Assembly (NCBI GenBank): GCA_963739085.1
Contig: CAVTZA010000010.1
Coordinates: 124,001 to 188,000, forward strand
Source of the DNA: DATFQE01 sp963739085
GTDB lineage: Bacteria > Actinomycetota > Thermoleophilia > Gaiellales > Gaiellaceae
Reading direction: 5' to 3'
Length of the DNA: 64,000 bases
The notes beneath the pieces were generated by a model that saw nothing but the letters and a program-made list of their open reading frames with translations, ran no database searches and was not told the origin of the DNA. Both the position numbers and the translations under genes were made by a program. The first letter of the stretch is position 1; every line of letters starts with the position of its first letter. Positions 24,496 to 34,299 of this stretch are shown here, piece after piece.

Positions 24496-25557
24496 TCAAC
24501 TGTTGGCGCTCCGTGGCGTCGGGGTGGAGCTGACCGCGAAGTCGACGGAGTTGTCGTTCGCGTCCTTGCCGTCGGGCATGCGGCCGATGCTCGATCCGGG
24601 CGTCGCCGTCGTCGGCGGGGCCGCGGCGGGCTGGCCCTCGACGAATCCGTTCGCCACGGTGGCGCCGTAGCCGACGGAGTCGAGCAGCACGCCGTCGGGA
24701 TCGCGAACACCGACGCCGCCTGCCGTGGCCGCCAGCCCCGTGCCGAACGACTGGTCGGGAGCGACCGTCCCGGCATATGCGCCGCCGCCCAGCAGGTAGT
24801 GCCCGCCGGCGGGAATGACCGTGCCGGCTGGGAGTGCTCCGAGCAGCGTGTCGCTCGTGCCGGCGGCAGAGCGGTACACGACGCGATAGCCGCCGGCGTC
24901 CACGGCTTCGGTGCCCGCGTTGACCAGCTCGACGAACTCGTTGGCCGCTGCGCCGGTGCTGCCGGTCATCACCTCGTTCACGCGCAGGCGGGAAGCCGGG
25001 GGCGGGGGCGGAGGTGGAGGCGGCTCGGAGATCGTGCACGCGATCGTCGCGTCGTTGTGCTCGTCGAAGCGGATGGACACGGCACCGGTCTGGCCGGAGA
25101 CGGTGCACGGGATGCCGGCGAGCTCGTCGAAGGACGCCAGGCCGCGGCCGGGATCGCCCTTCGGCCCGGCGGGCCCTTGCGGTCCGATCGGCCCTGCGGC
25201 ACCGGCCGGCCCCTGCGGCCCGGTCTCGCCGCGGATGCCCTGCTCGCCGCGCGGGCCTGGTGCTCCGGCGGCACCGGCGGGCCCGGCAGCGCCGCGTTCA
25301 CCCTGCGGCCCGGGCGGGCCTACGTCGCCCTTCGGCCCTGCCGGGCCTGCGATGTTCCAGGACAGGCGGCGTTCTGAGGCCTTGCACGAGGCCGACGCCG
25401 AGATGAGTCGCAGCCGCCCGCTGGTCTTCGCTGCGCAGGCGGTGATGGTGTCGCCGCTGGGACGGTCTTTGCGTCCGACGCCGGCGAGAGCGGCTCCGGC
25501 CGCGGCGACGAGCAGGACGAGCGGAAGGAGAACGCAGAGCGATGTGCGTGCGCGCAT
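24496..25557 (-). CDS. Secreted collagen-like protein with lamin-tail domain (353 aa)
   Basis: Signal peptide (RTSLCVLLPLVLLVAAAGAA), a CAAKTSGRLRL...SCKASERRLSWN module (~38-70), about 24 Gly-X-Y collagen triplets (GPAGPKGDVGPPGPQGERG onward, ~71-138), a short Cys-containing domain, a nine-proline hinge, then a lamin-tail domain (RVNEVMTGSTGAAANEFVEL, ~205-330). Extracellular or surface protein. GGAGGAA lies 8 nt before the ATG. The CAAK...SW module recurs in the exported protein at 53172. Confidence 0.83.
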   Translation of the reverse strand: MRARTSLCVLLPLVLLVAAAGAALAGVGRKDRPSGDTITACAAKTSGRLRLISASASCKASERRLSWNIAGPAGPKGDVGPPGPQGERGAAGPAGAAGAPGPRGEQGIRGETGPQGPAGAAGPIGPQGPAGPKGDPGRGLASFDELAGIPCTVSGQTGAVSIRFDEHNDATIACTISEPPPPPPPPPASRLRVNEVMTGSTGAAANEFVELVNAGTEAVDAGGYRVVYRSAAGTSDTLLGALPAGTVIPAGGHYLLGGGAYAGTVAPDQSFGTGLAATAGGVGVRDPDGVLLDSVGYGATVANGFVEGQPAAAPPTTATPGSSIGRMPDGKDANDNSVDFAVSSTPTPRSANS

Positions 25558-25603
25558 GGACGGTTCCTCCTGGTCGGGATCGGGTTCCGTCCAGGGATAG
25601 CCG

Positions 25604-25628
25604 GGGCCCTGGGCGCGCGCCAGGGCCC
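25604..25628 (-). terminator. Hairpin between the serine hydrolase and collagen-like gene
   Basis: GGGCCCTGG-gcgcgcg-CCAGGGCCC, perfect 9-bp stem, in the gap just before the collagen-like gene's ribosome site. It may end the hydrolase transcript; no T-run follows. Confidence 0.45.
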
Positions 25629-25669
25629 GGCACACTCTCGACTCGGATCCGTCACGAAGCCGTGACGAA

Positions 25670-26845
25670 TCACTGTCCGAGCGGCGACGCAGGACGCGGC
25701 GGATGAACGGCAGCGCCAGTTGCGGCGGGTCGGGCACGCCGATCAGATCCGGAGGGTCTGCTGCAGTCACGAAGCCGATATTGGTCGTCAGCGCGACGAC
25801 GACGCGCGTCCGCGGATGGATCAGGAGGAACGACGTGCCGCCGACCACGTTGCCGGTGTGTCCGGCGACGACACCAAAAGGACTGTCATGAACCTCGAGC
25901 CCGAAGGCGTAGCCGGTCGCTTCGCCGCTGTTCGTCCGCTGCGAGGTGAACAGGAGGCTCCGTGACCCGCCGTGGAGGAAATCCGGGTCGGTGATGCCGA
26001 GCCCGAGCCGGACGAGATCCTCGGCGGTCGAGAGGAGGCCTCCTGACGGGTAGCGGTCGCTGAGATCGATCCGTGGTGCGAGGACCGCGCGGCGGGCATC
26101 CGTCACCTCGTAGAAGCGGGTACCGCCGGCGGCTTGTCGCCCGCGGCGCGGCGGCCTGTTCTGAGCGGTCGTGGACCGCCGTCTCGACCGCACGTGCGAC
26201 CGGAGCTCTTGCCGCCGCGACTGGACGCGCCGAGGAGATTGAACCGTAGCTCGAGTAGGAGAAGCGCTCGCCGGGCGCGCCGACGGGCGGGTCGTCGATG
26301 AACACCTCGAGGCTGTCCGCGAGCGAGCGGTAGTGCGTCGTGTTCAGTGCCTCGTCATCGTGGTAGTGGCGGATCCCGCCGAGATGGCCGCCGAGTTGAA
26401 GCACCGTCACGTGCGGTCGTGCGCGCGGGAACCTCGGAACGTATCGCCGGATGTCGGCGCGCAGGTCGAGGCGACCCTGTTGAGACAGGCGTACGGCGGC
26501 CGCCGCCGTGATCGCCTTCGAGAGGCTGCCGACACGGAACTCCGTCGTGCGCCCGACGGGAACGCGGCGACGAAGGTCGGCGAACCCGCAGCTCTCGGAC
26601 CAGACCAGCTTGCCGTCGGCCGCGACCGCGACCGAGAGCCCGGGAGCGGCGAACGCGCGCTTCATCTGCGGCACGAGCATCCGAGCGGCGGCGATCGGCT
26701 GCCGATAGGCGGAGGCCGCGACCCAGTCGCGGCACGCGCCGGAAGCAGGTTTTCGTTGGAAGCCGCCGTCGGCATACAGGCCGGCGCCCGCGAGTGCCGC
26801 GGCGGCGCCGACGATGCCGGCTGCAACCGCGAGGCGACGGCTCAT
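25670..26845 (-). pseudogene. Beta-lactamase-family (CubicO-type) serine hydrolase, broken by two or more frameshifts
   Basis: N-terminal hydrophobic segment and then the penicillin-binding fold: GLSVAVAADGKLVWSESCGF, FRVGSLSKAITAAAAVRL (SxxK nucleophile), GERFSYSSYG (YxS). After SSYG (~26240) the frame is lost; one missing T restores FNLLGA. A second change near 26130 moves to the frame with TRFYEVTDARRAVL, SGGLLSTAEDLVRLGLG and AGHTGNVVGG (HTG-like KTG box). The left boundary is uncertain: the last frame runs on without a stop into the collagen-like gene. ATG at 26845 overlaps the upstream gene (ATGA). Confidence 0.75.
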
Positions 26846-27831
26846 TCCAAGGTGATGGCTCGTGCTCCGCGCGGTGGACGGATCCCCAACGTGCGACCGA
26901 GCGTCAGATACGCGACCACGATCGCCGCCGTCTCGAACACGCCGGTCGCGCCGGCGCCGATGACGGCCGGAGCCTGGCCGGTGAGTTCCCCGCCGACGAC
27001 ACCGGCGCCCGTCACGGCGACGAAGGCGGCGCCCGAAAGGAGCGCACACGCGCGCGCCGGGTGCGCCACGACGTACGCGGCGACGGCCGTGAGCGCTGGG
27101 ACCACCGCCGCGACGTCGTCCACGAGCGAGGCGCCTACGGGCGAGGAGCCGGCGGCGCGCTTCCCCGGCAGAGCGTCGAGGGCGCTCGCGCGGGCGGTCG
27201 TCGCGATCGCGGCGGCAGTGGCCGCAACTCCGACTGCAGAGGCGACAGCGAATAGGAGGATCCACCCCGTTGCCTCGCTCCACGGTGCGTCCGCCGGTCG
27301 GGTCAGCGCGAGCACGAGCTCGGCGCCGGCCGCCGCGGCGATGGCCAGGGTCGAGACGAGCATGCTGTTCGCGACCAGCCGTAGCCTCGGCTCGCCGAGC
27401 GCCGGAGTCGTCCGAAGTTTCTGCGCTCGGAGCACGCTCAGCGCGAGCGCGACGAAGGACACCTGCAACGCGAGCACGCTCGGAGCTCCCTGCGGGAAGT
27501 CGAGCAGCCATGACGGTGCAGCAGCCACGAAGGCGATCGTGGCGACCGAGTAGGCGGCGAACGCCGTCACGACCCAGGCCAGGGCGCTGCGCGCCGACGT
27601 GGAGGCGGCGGCGTGCGCGAACCGACCTGCGACTACGGCAGCCGTCCCGAAACGCGCGAGCGCCTTCCGCTCCGCCTCGCCGACGCCGATCTGCTCCTCC
27701 GCGGCGATGTCGTCTGCGCAGCTACGAAGATGATCGGCCGTTTCGGCGAGCAGCCGCCGGCGGGGCGCACGCCTGAGGCGAAGCTCCCGCTCTAGCTCAT
27801 CGAGATACGACGAGATCGGGTTGCCGCTCAC
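26842..27831 (-). CDS. HAAS-domain membrane protein (329 aa)
   Basis: N-terminal HAAS signalling domain (SSYLDELERELRLRRAPRRR; LAETADHLRSCADDIAAEE; EAERKALARFG), then about eight hydrophobic helices. HAAS proteins are typically encoded next to PadR regulators, as here, and are thought to transmit membrane signals. ATG at 27831 overlaps the PadR stop (ATGA), and its own stop overlaps the hydrolase start the same way: a tightly coupled three-gene operon. Confidence 0.8.
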   Translation of the reverse strand: MSGNPISSYLDELERELRLRRAPRRRLLAETADHLRSCADDIAAEEQIGVGEAERKALARFGTAAVVAGRFAHAAASTSARSALAWVVTAFAAYSVATIAFVAAAPSWLLDFPQGAPSVLALQVSFVALALSVLRAQKLRTTPALGEPRLRLVANSMLVSTLAIAAAAGAELVLALTRPADAPWSEATGWILLFAVASAVGVAATAAAIATTARASALDALPGKRAAGSSPVGASLVDDVAAVVPALTAVAAYVVAHPARACALLSGAAFVAVTGAGVVGGELTGQAPAVIGAGATGVFETAAIVVAYLTLGRTLGIRPPRGARAITLE

Positions 27832-28160
27832 GGCGCACCGCCGAGAACGGCGTCGAGCGCCCGCGTGAATGCTCTCCGTTCGCGACTCCTGGCCGCGCCC
27901 AGCTCACTTCGAATGCCTTTCGTCTTCAGGGCCTCGTAGACCTGCTGCCGACGCCCACCTTCGGTCGACCAGTTGCTCTTCACCTGGCCGGCATGCTCGA
28001 GCCGGTGTAGCGCCGGGTACAGCTTGCCCTCGAGCACGTCGAGCTTGCCGCCGCTGCGCTCCCGCAGCTCCTTGATGATCGCGTAGCCGTGACGCGGGCC
28101 GGCGCGCAGCGACGCCAGGGCGACGAGCTCGAGTTGCCCTTTGAGGACGTCGCTCCTCAT
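27828..28160 (-). CDS. PadR-family transcriptional regulator (110 aa)
   Basis: Winged HTH: ELVALASLRAGPRHGYAIIK, KLDVLEGKLYPALHRLEHAG, and the wing STEGGRRQQVYEAL. First gene of the PadR-HAAS-hydrolase operon. Preceded by a well-formed promoter whose -10 ends 8 nt before the ATG; a CTAG-t-CTAG palindrome over the -10 may be its own operator. Confidence 0.9.
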   Translation of the reverse strand: MRSDVLKGQLELVALASLRAGPRHGYAIIKELRERSGGKLDVLEGKLYPALHRLEHAGQVKSNWSTEGGRRQQVYEALKTKGIRSELGAARSRERRAFTRALDAVLGGAP

Positions 28161-28166
28161 ACCTTT

Positions 28167-28197
28167 CTAGTCTAGGCATCGGAAAGAGCGCTGTAAA
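28167..28197 (-). promoter_or_regulatory. padR promoter with palindromic -10
   Basis: On the minus strand TTTACA (28192-28197), 17-nt spacer, TAGACT (28169-28174), then 8 nt to the ATG. CTAG-t-CTAG at 28167-28175 overlaps the -10. Close to sigma-70 consensus, with a leaderless start. Confidence 0.65.
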
Positions 28198-28227
28198 CCG
28201 AGGTACTGATAGCGTCGCGCGCCGCCC

Positions 28228-29556
28228 GTGGACGTCGACCCCCTCGCCGCCCGCTTCCCACCGAGCTTCCTCTGGGGAGCGGCCACAGCCGCCTACCAGG
28301 TCGAAGGCGGTTGGGACGCCGACGGCAAGGGCGAGTCCGTCTGGGATGCCTTCTGCCGCCGGCCCGGTGCGATCGCCGACGGCTCGAGCGGCGAGATCGC
28401 CTGCGACCACTACGCCCGCTACCGGGAGGACGTCGAGCTGATGGCCGGGCTCGGGCTCGGCGCGTACCGCTTCTCGATCTCGTGGCCGCGTGTCCTGCCC
28501 GAGGGCCGCGGCCGGCCCAACAAAGCCGGGCTCGACTTCTACGACCGGCTCGTCGACGCGCTCCTCGAGCATGGGATCCAACCGTTCGCGACGCTCTTTC
28601 ACTGGGACTACCCGCTCGCGCTGCACGAGCAGGGCGGCTGGGAGTCGGCCGACGCCCCGCAGTGGTTCGCCGAGTACGCAACCGTCGTTGCCGAGCGGCT
28701 CGGTGACCGGATCGAGTCTTGGATCACGCTCAACGAGCCCGAGGTCGTCGTCTCGCACGGCTACGGCAGCGGCGTCCATGCTCCCGGCATCCAGGACCGA
28801 AGGCGGGCGCTCCAAGCCGGTCACGGGCTGCTCCTGGCCCACGGCGAGGGGGCGCGGGCGATCCGGGCGGCGGCTCCGGGAGCCAAGGTGGGGATCGCCC
28901 TGAACGTCAGCCCGATCCATCCCTCGAGCCCCTCCGCCGAGGACGTCCAGGCCGCCCGGCGCAGGGACGGCGCCCTGATCCGCTGGTTCGCCGACCCGGT
29001 GTTCGGCCGGGGCTATCCGGACGACATGCTCGAGGTCTACGGCGAGCTCGCCCCGACCGATGCGATCGACGCGGCGGCAGTGCCGCTCGACTTCCTTGGC
29101 CTCAACTACTACACGCGTGGCGTCGTTCGCGCGGGCGCCGGGCAGCTCGGCGTCGAGGACGATCCGCCTGCCGGCGTCGAGCGCACGGCGGCCGGCTGGG
29201 AGGTCTATCCCGAGGGCCTGACCGAGATCCTTCTCCGCATGCACCGCGACTACGGGCCCGCGGAGCTGCTCGTGACCGAGAACGGGGCCGCGTACGACGA
29301 CGCACACGCCGCCGACGGCTCAGTGGACGACGGGGATCGCGTCCGCTACCTCGACTCCCACCTCGCGGCCGCGGCCGACGCGATCGATTCGGGCGTCCCC
29401 CTGACCGGCTACTTCGTCTGGTCGCTCCTCGACAACTTCGAGTGGGCCGAGGGGTATTCGAAGCGCTTCGGGATCGTCCGGATCGACTACGAGACCCAGA
29501 AGCGGACGGTCAAGGCGAGCGGGCGCCGGTACGCGGAGCTCGCCCGCAGTCGCTGA
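28228..29556 (+). CDS. Beta-glucosidase, glycoside hydrolase family 1 (first copy, 442 aa)
   Basis: Retaining beta-glycosidase, probably cytosolic. WGAATAAYQVEGGW at the N-terminus, acid/base Glu170 in TLNEPEVV, nucleophile Glu351 in LVTENGAAY, and SLLDNFEWAEGYSKRFG near the C-terminus. Substrates may be beta-glucosides or beta-galactosides; the galactokinase gene 2 nt downstream favours galactosides. GTG start without a clear ribosome site. Confidence 0.93.
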   Translation: MDVDPLAARFPPSFLWGAATAAYQVEGGWDADGKGESVWDAFCRRPGAIADGSSGEIACDHYARYREDVELMAGLGLGAYRFSISWPRVLPEGRGRPNKAGLDFYDRLVDALLEHGIQPFATLFHWDYPLALHEQGGWESADAPQWFAEYATVVAERLGDRIESWITLNEPEVVVSHGYGSGVHAPGIQDRRRALQAGHGLLLAHGEGARAIRAAAPGAKVGIALNVSPIHPSSPSAEDVQAARRRDGALIRWFADPVFGRGYPDDMLEVYGELAPTDAIDAAAVPLDFLGLNYYTRGVVRAGAGQLGVEDDPPAGVERTAAGWEVYPEGLTEILLRMHRDYGPAELLVTENGAAYDDAHAADGSVDDGDRVRYLDSHLAAAADAIDSGVPLTGYFVWSLLDNFEWAEGYSKRFGIVRIDYETQKRTVKASGRRYAELARSR

Positions 29557-29558
29557 TC

Positions 29559-30977
29559 GTGGAGCGCGCGTTCAGAGCTCCGGGCCGCGTCAACCTGATC
29601 GGGGAGCACACGGACTACACCGGCGGGCTCGTCCTGCCGGCTGCGATCGAGCTCGGCGTCACGGTCGTCGGCGAGGCCGGCGGCGACGTCGTCGAGCTCA
29701 CGTCCGACCGGTTTCCCGAGCCCGCGGTCGTCCCGGGCGACGGCCCCGGCGACGGCGCCCGGGGGTGGGCCCGCTACGTTGCCGCGGTCACGGCCGAGCT
29801 CGCGGCGGCGGGCCGACCTCCACTCGGCTTCCGCGGCCGGATCGAGGCGGACCTCCCGGCGGGAGCGGGGCTGGCGTCGTCCGCCGCGCTGGAAGTCGCC
29901 GTCGCCCTGGCGCTCTGCACGACCGCGGGCTTCGCCAAGAGCGGGCTCGAGTTGGCCGAGCTCTGCCGCCGCGCCGAGGAACGCGCGGTCGGCGTCCCCT
30001 GCGGGCTCATGGACCAGGCGGCCTCGCTGCTCGGCCTCCGTGAGCACGCGCTGCTGCTCGACTGCGGCTCTCTCGAGAACCGCCACGTCGCGTTCCCCGC
30101 CGACCTCGAGCTGCTCATCGTCGACTCCGGCGTCGCACGCAGCCTCGATGACTCCCCGTACGCGGAGCGGCGGGCGGAGGTCGAGAAAGGCATGCCGAAG
30201 CGCCTTCGCCACGTCCGCTCCGAAAACGAGCGGGTGCACGAGGTCGTTGCGGCGCTCGAGACCGGCGACCGAGAGGCGCTGCGAAGCGCCTTCGCTGCCG
30301 GCCATGCCAGCCTCCGCGACGACTTCGAGGTCTCCACGCCCGAGCTCGACAGGCTCGTCGAGAGCGCGCTCGCCGCCGGAGCCGTGGCAGCCCGCCTGAC
30401 GGGCGCGGGGTTCGGCGGGTCGATCGTGGCCCTGGTCGAGCGCGGGACGGGCCAGGCCGTCGGGGCCACCGTCACGGCCCGGCATCCAGGCTCGACCGCG
30501 TACGTGTCCCGTCCGGCCACCGGAGCGGCCGAGGTCACGCCCGTCCGCCCGGCGCGCGCCGAAGAAGCCGACGCGATCTCGGACCTCGTGCAGCGCGCAT
30601 ACGGGCACTACGTCGAACGGATCGGGCGCCGCCCGTCGCCGATGGACGCCGACTACGAGCGCCTCGCGACCGCTGGCGAGCTCTGGACGCTGGAGGAGAC
30701 CGCCGGGATCGTCCTCCTGCGCGAGGACGACGGGCACATGCTCGTCGACAACCTGGCCGTCGAGCCCAAACGGCAGGGAACCGGCCTCGGCCGCCGGCTG
30801 CTGGAGTTCGCGGAGGACGAGGCACGGCGGCGCGGGCTGAGTGAGCTGAGCCTCTACACGAACCTCGCCATGACGGAGAACATCGCGCTCTACACTCGAC
30901 TTGGTTGGGAGGAATACGACCGGCGGCTGGAAGGCGCGTTCTCGCGTGTGTACTTCCGCAAGGCCGTCGGTCCCTGA
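29559..30977 (+). CDS. galK: Galactokinase fused to a GNAT acetyltransferase domain (472 aa)
   Basis: Residues 1-~325 are a GHMP kinase: GRVNLIGEHTDYTGG signature, ATP loop LPAGAGLASSAALEVAVAL, and TGAGFGGSIVALVERG; phosphorylates galactose at C1. Without a stop, residues ~330-472 form a GNAT domain: PVRPARAEEADAISDLV, VDNLAVEPKRQGTGLGRRLL (acetyl-CoA loop) and TENIALYTRLGWEEYDR. The join is in one uninterrupted frame; a lost stop by indel cannot be excluded. GTG at 29559, 2 nt after the GH1 stop. Confidence 0.85.
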   Translation: MERAFRAPGRVNLIGEHTDYTGGLVLPAAIELGVTVVGEAGGDVVELTSDRFPEPAVVPGDGPGDGARGWARYVAAVTAELAAAGRPPLGFRGRIEADLPAGAGLASSAALEVAVALALCTTAGFAKSGLELAELCRRAEERAVGVPCGLMDQAASLLGLREHALLLDCGSLENRHVAFPADLELLIVDSGVARSLDDSPYAERRAEVEKGMPKRLRHVRSENERVHEVVAALETGDREALRSAFAAGHASLRDDFEVSTPELDRLVESALAAGAVAARLTGAGFGGSIVALVERGTGQAVGATVTARHPGSTAYVSRPATGAAEVTPVRPARAEEADAISDLVQRAYGHYVERIGRRPSPMDADYERLATAGELWTLEETAGIVLLREDDGHMLVDNLAVEPKRQGTGLGRRLLEFAEDEARRRGLSELSLYTNLAMTENIALYTRLGWEEYDRRLEGAFSRVYFRKAVGP

Positions 30978-30993
30978 ACCGAGGAGGACACTC

Positions 30994-31419
30994 ATGGCAT
31001 CCAAAGCGGACTTCACCGAGCAGGAGTGGGACACGCTTCAGAAGGGCGTCACGGGCGCGGGCCTGCTCGTCTCCGTCAGCGACAAGGGCTTCTTCGACAC
31101 ATTCAAGGAGGCGGGCGCGCTCGCGCACCACCTCGCCGAGGCACGAGAGGGCCACGACAGCCAGCTCGTGCAGGAGCTCGGCCACACGAAGACGAGCGGC
31201 TTCGGGCTGACCGCGTCGCCGAGCGAGGTCACCGACGAGACGCTCGAGGCACTCAGCTCGGCCGTCACGACCTTGCGCGCGAAGGCGCCCGACGAGGTCG
31301 ACGCCTACCGCAGCCTGGTGCTCGGGGTGGCCGAGTCGGTCGGCGCCGCCGCGAAGGGAGTCGGAGCCGAGGAGCGGGAGGCGATCGACAAGATCCAGGC
31401 GGCGCTCGACTCGGCCTAG
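30994..31419 (+). CDS. Conserved-looking helical protein of unknown function (141 aa)
   Basis: Begins MASKADFTEQEWDTLQKG with GAGGAGGA upstream. Predominantly helical, with KEAGALAHHLAEAREGHDSQ and ALSSAVTTLRAKAPDEVDAY. No signal peptide and no domain I recognise. Last gene of the GH1-galK group; its TAG stop shares CTAG (31416-31419) with the convergent penicillin acylase stop. Confidence 0.65.
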   Translation: MASKADFTEQEWDTLQKGVTGAGLLVSVSDKGFFDTFKEAGALAHHLAEAREGHDSQLVQELGHTKTSGFGLTASPSEVTDETLEALSSAVTTLRAKAPDEVDAYRSLVLGVAESVGAAAKGVGAEEREAIDKIQAALDSA

Positions 31420-34202
31420 GGAACCAGCGTCACGCGGGTCGACGCGTCCTTCCGCACCTCCTTCTCGTCGACGGTCGCGGAGTGGTACTCGTCGGTGAGC
31501 CACAGGCCGAGCTGGTTGCCGAACCACTGACCTGACGGATTGCCGCTCTCTCCGCCCGGGATCACCTGGACGGCGTGTGGCGACGACTTCCGCGCCTCGG
31601 CGGCGAAGCGCCTGGCGGGGCCGCTCCCGAACATGAACCCGTTGAGCGTCGACGCCCGCGGGTTGTGGGACGACGCGTCGACCGCGTCGAAGCCCCCGTC
31701 GGTGGCAATCCCCGGCAGGCCGGGCCCGAGGTCGGAGAAGCCGGCGCCCGTCGGGATCGAGAACATCCCGCCCAGCGGGTGCCGGAAGACGATGCGGTGC
31801 AGCTTGCCCCAGCGGTAGTCGGCCAGGTTCGTCGAGCCGCCGAAGGCGGGGGCGAACGCGGGGCTCGCCGCGAGGTCGAGCGCGCTCTTCACCGCGCCGA
31901 GCACTGCCGTGTCGCGCGCGACCGGGCCGTTGAAGAAGACGAGCCCGGAGACGCCCGTACCGTTGGATGCGAGCAGCCGGCGCAGTGCGGTCATGGCCTG
32001 GTCGGGGTCGGGCAGGAACGAGCCCAGCCCGCGGGCGCTGAGAGGCCCGTCGACGATCGCTGCGAGGACGCGGCCGCGCCAGAGGCTGTAGATCGTCGTC
32101 GCGACGCTCGCGTCGATCTCGGCCTGGCGTCGGCGGGGAGCGGATGCCGTAGAAGTCGCTCGCGTCGTAGCCCTCGGGGATCCCGGTCGGCGTGGAGAAC
32201 TTCCACGCGGCGAGCCTCGCGACCGCCTCCTGCACCTTCGGGTCGGCGCCGAGCGCGGCGAGGGCCGGCGGAGCCCCCGGCGTCTGGGCCGCGGCCAGCG
32301 CGCCGGTGATGAAGGGCGTCAGGACCTCGGCGTCGTGGAGCTTCTCGTCGCTCTGGACCCCGGTCAGCTCGAAGAAGCTGACCTTGCCGTCGTTGCCGAG
32401 CGCATCCTGGATCCGCTGCGTGAGACGCGCGTTGCGGTTGCCGTCCTCGTGCCCGGGTGTGATGTAACGGATCCCGCCGCCGGGGCGCAGCTCGTTGAGC
32501 GGGTCGTTGTCGAAGGTCTGGCCGTTCGGGTCCTGGTTTCCGTTCGAGATCCAGCCCCGCTTCGGGTTGACGAGCCCGTCCATCTCGGCGAACGGCAGCA
32601 CGTCGTACGGGATCGCCTGGTCCTCGGCCCGCGTCGGGTCCGCGATCCATTCGTTGCCGCCGGTGCCGTCGCGGACGAAGTACGGCGGCAGCCCGGCGAC
32701 GGTCCCCGCCTGTAGATCCTCGCGCAGCGGGATCTCGCCGCTCGTCTTGTAGCCGATGTTGCCGCTGTCGTCGGCGTACATCCAGTTCTGCGCGCCGAAG
32801 TCGAAGTAGCGCTGGGCGTCGATCGCCTCGCCCACGTCGTCGGCCTGCGAGAGCAGGCGGAAGAAGTCGATCTCCCTCGTCGCGCTGAAGCCCGTGAACT
32901 GCACGGACAGCCGGTCGTGCCGGTCACGCTGATCAGCGGGCCGTTGTTCCTGCGCGGAACGACGACCGTCGCCGCGGGCACCCCTGCGGCGGGCGGCACG
33001 ACCACGAGGTCGTCGGGTGTGCCGTTGCCCGGCTGGTTGGCGCGGAACGTCTCCGGGAGGATCTGGGTCGGCTCCGGGTTGCCCTTGTAGACAGTCGCGA
33101 CGGGAACGCCCCCTGCCACGACGAGCTGCTCCTGGTAGACGTCGGTGACGTCCGTCGGGTTGACGGTCGACCCCCACGAGACGTGGCCGTTCGTGCCGTG
33201 GACGACCGCCGGGGTGCCGGGGAAGCTGACGCCGTAGAGCGTCAGACGGTCGCTTCGGCGGCCGTCGACGTCGACTCCGACCTCATAGAAGACCGAGGGC
33301 GAGGAGAGCGAGAGGTGCGGGTCGCTCGCGACCATCGCCTTGCCGCTCGCGGACTTCTCGGCCGAGACGACGAAGACGTTCGATCCCTGCTCGCGGTCAC
33401 GCTCGACGGCGATGCCGGCGCGTTCGGCCGTGTCGCAACGCCTGCTCGACGGCGTGGCCGACATCCGCGTCGAGCCCGGAGGCCGACCACGATTGCGATC
33501 CGTGGCCGTGGAGCGGCTGCGAGGTCTCGCCCGGCTGGATCGACGGCGCGTGCGCGAAGGGCTCGCTGCGCATGACGTCCTCGAAGAAGAGCTTGCGCCC
33601 GTCGAAGCCCTGAGGCACGCCGGCTGTCTGGTAGGCGATCAGCTTCTGCGTGTTCGAAGGTCGTTGAGGTCGAACGAGAGCCCGAACGCCAGCAACTTGG
33701 TGACCTCCACCGCGTCCAGCGCGGTCCAGGGCGGCACCTGCGCCTTCGTCAGCTCGAGCGCCGCGTACTCGGAGGGGAGCGGGTTGGCGGCGAGCCAGGC
33801 ATTCACCCCGGCCGCGTAGGCCTCGAGGATCGCCTTGCTCTGGGGCGACAGCTCCGCGAGCGAGCGGGTCGCGGCCCGCCGCAGGCCGAACGTCCGCAGC
33901 TGAGCATCGGATGCGAGCGCGCTCGGGCCGAGCAGCTCGGCGAGCGTCCCGCTCGCCTGACGCCGGCTCGAGTCCATCTGGAACAGGCGGTCGCTCGCGT
34001 GCAGGTATCCGACGGCGAAGTAGGCGTCGTGCGTGGTCTTCGCGAAGACGTGGGGCACGCCCATCTGGTCGCGGATCACGTCGACCGGCCGATCGAGGCC
34101 CGGCACGTCGATCTGCGGCGGACGGTGTGCGAGCGAAGCGCTCGGCAGCACGAGCACGGCAGCGAGCGCCGCGGCGACCAGCAGCGTCCTCTTGACGGTC
34201 AT
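31416..34202 (-). pseudogene. Penicillin acylase family (Ntn hydrolase), broken by five frameshifts
   Basis: Precursor-type amidase (penicillin, AHL or aculeacin acylase family). Signal peptide (KRTLLVAAALAAVLVLPSAS); alpha-chain LDRPVDVIRDQMGVPHVFAK; expected beta-chain N-terminal Ser nucleophile in EQG|SNVFVVSAEKSASGKAM; then PHLSLSSPSVFYEVGV, NPKRGWISNGNQDP, and a C-terminal GGMFSIPTGAGFSDL. Frame changes near 33658, 33430, 32922, 32143 and 32126; four are single-base losses and one a single-base gain. Restored length about 930 aa. GGAGGAG sits 6 nt before the ATG, so the original gene was well formed. Confidence 0.85.
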
Positions 34203-34299
34203 CGGATCTCCTCCCCCTCGGCGACCCCGCGGGGGCGATCATGACACGTCGTTTCTCGCCGTTCGGAGGCAAGCCGCTTCCGCATAGTGTGCGGCCTCC

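Noticed and set aside
24496..26193. Possible fusion of the serine hydrolase with the collagen-like protein
   Set aside because: The frame is open across the gap, but the collagen-like gene has its own strong ribosome site, ATG and signal peptide, and a hairpin lies between; the hydrolase stop was probably lost through an indel.
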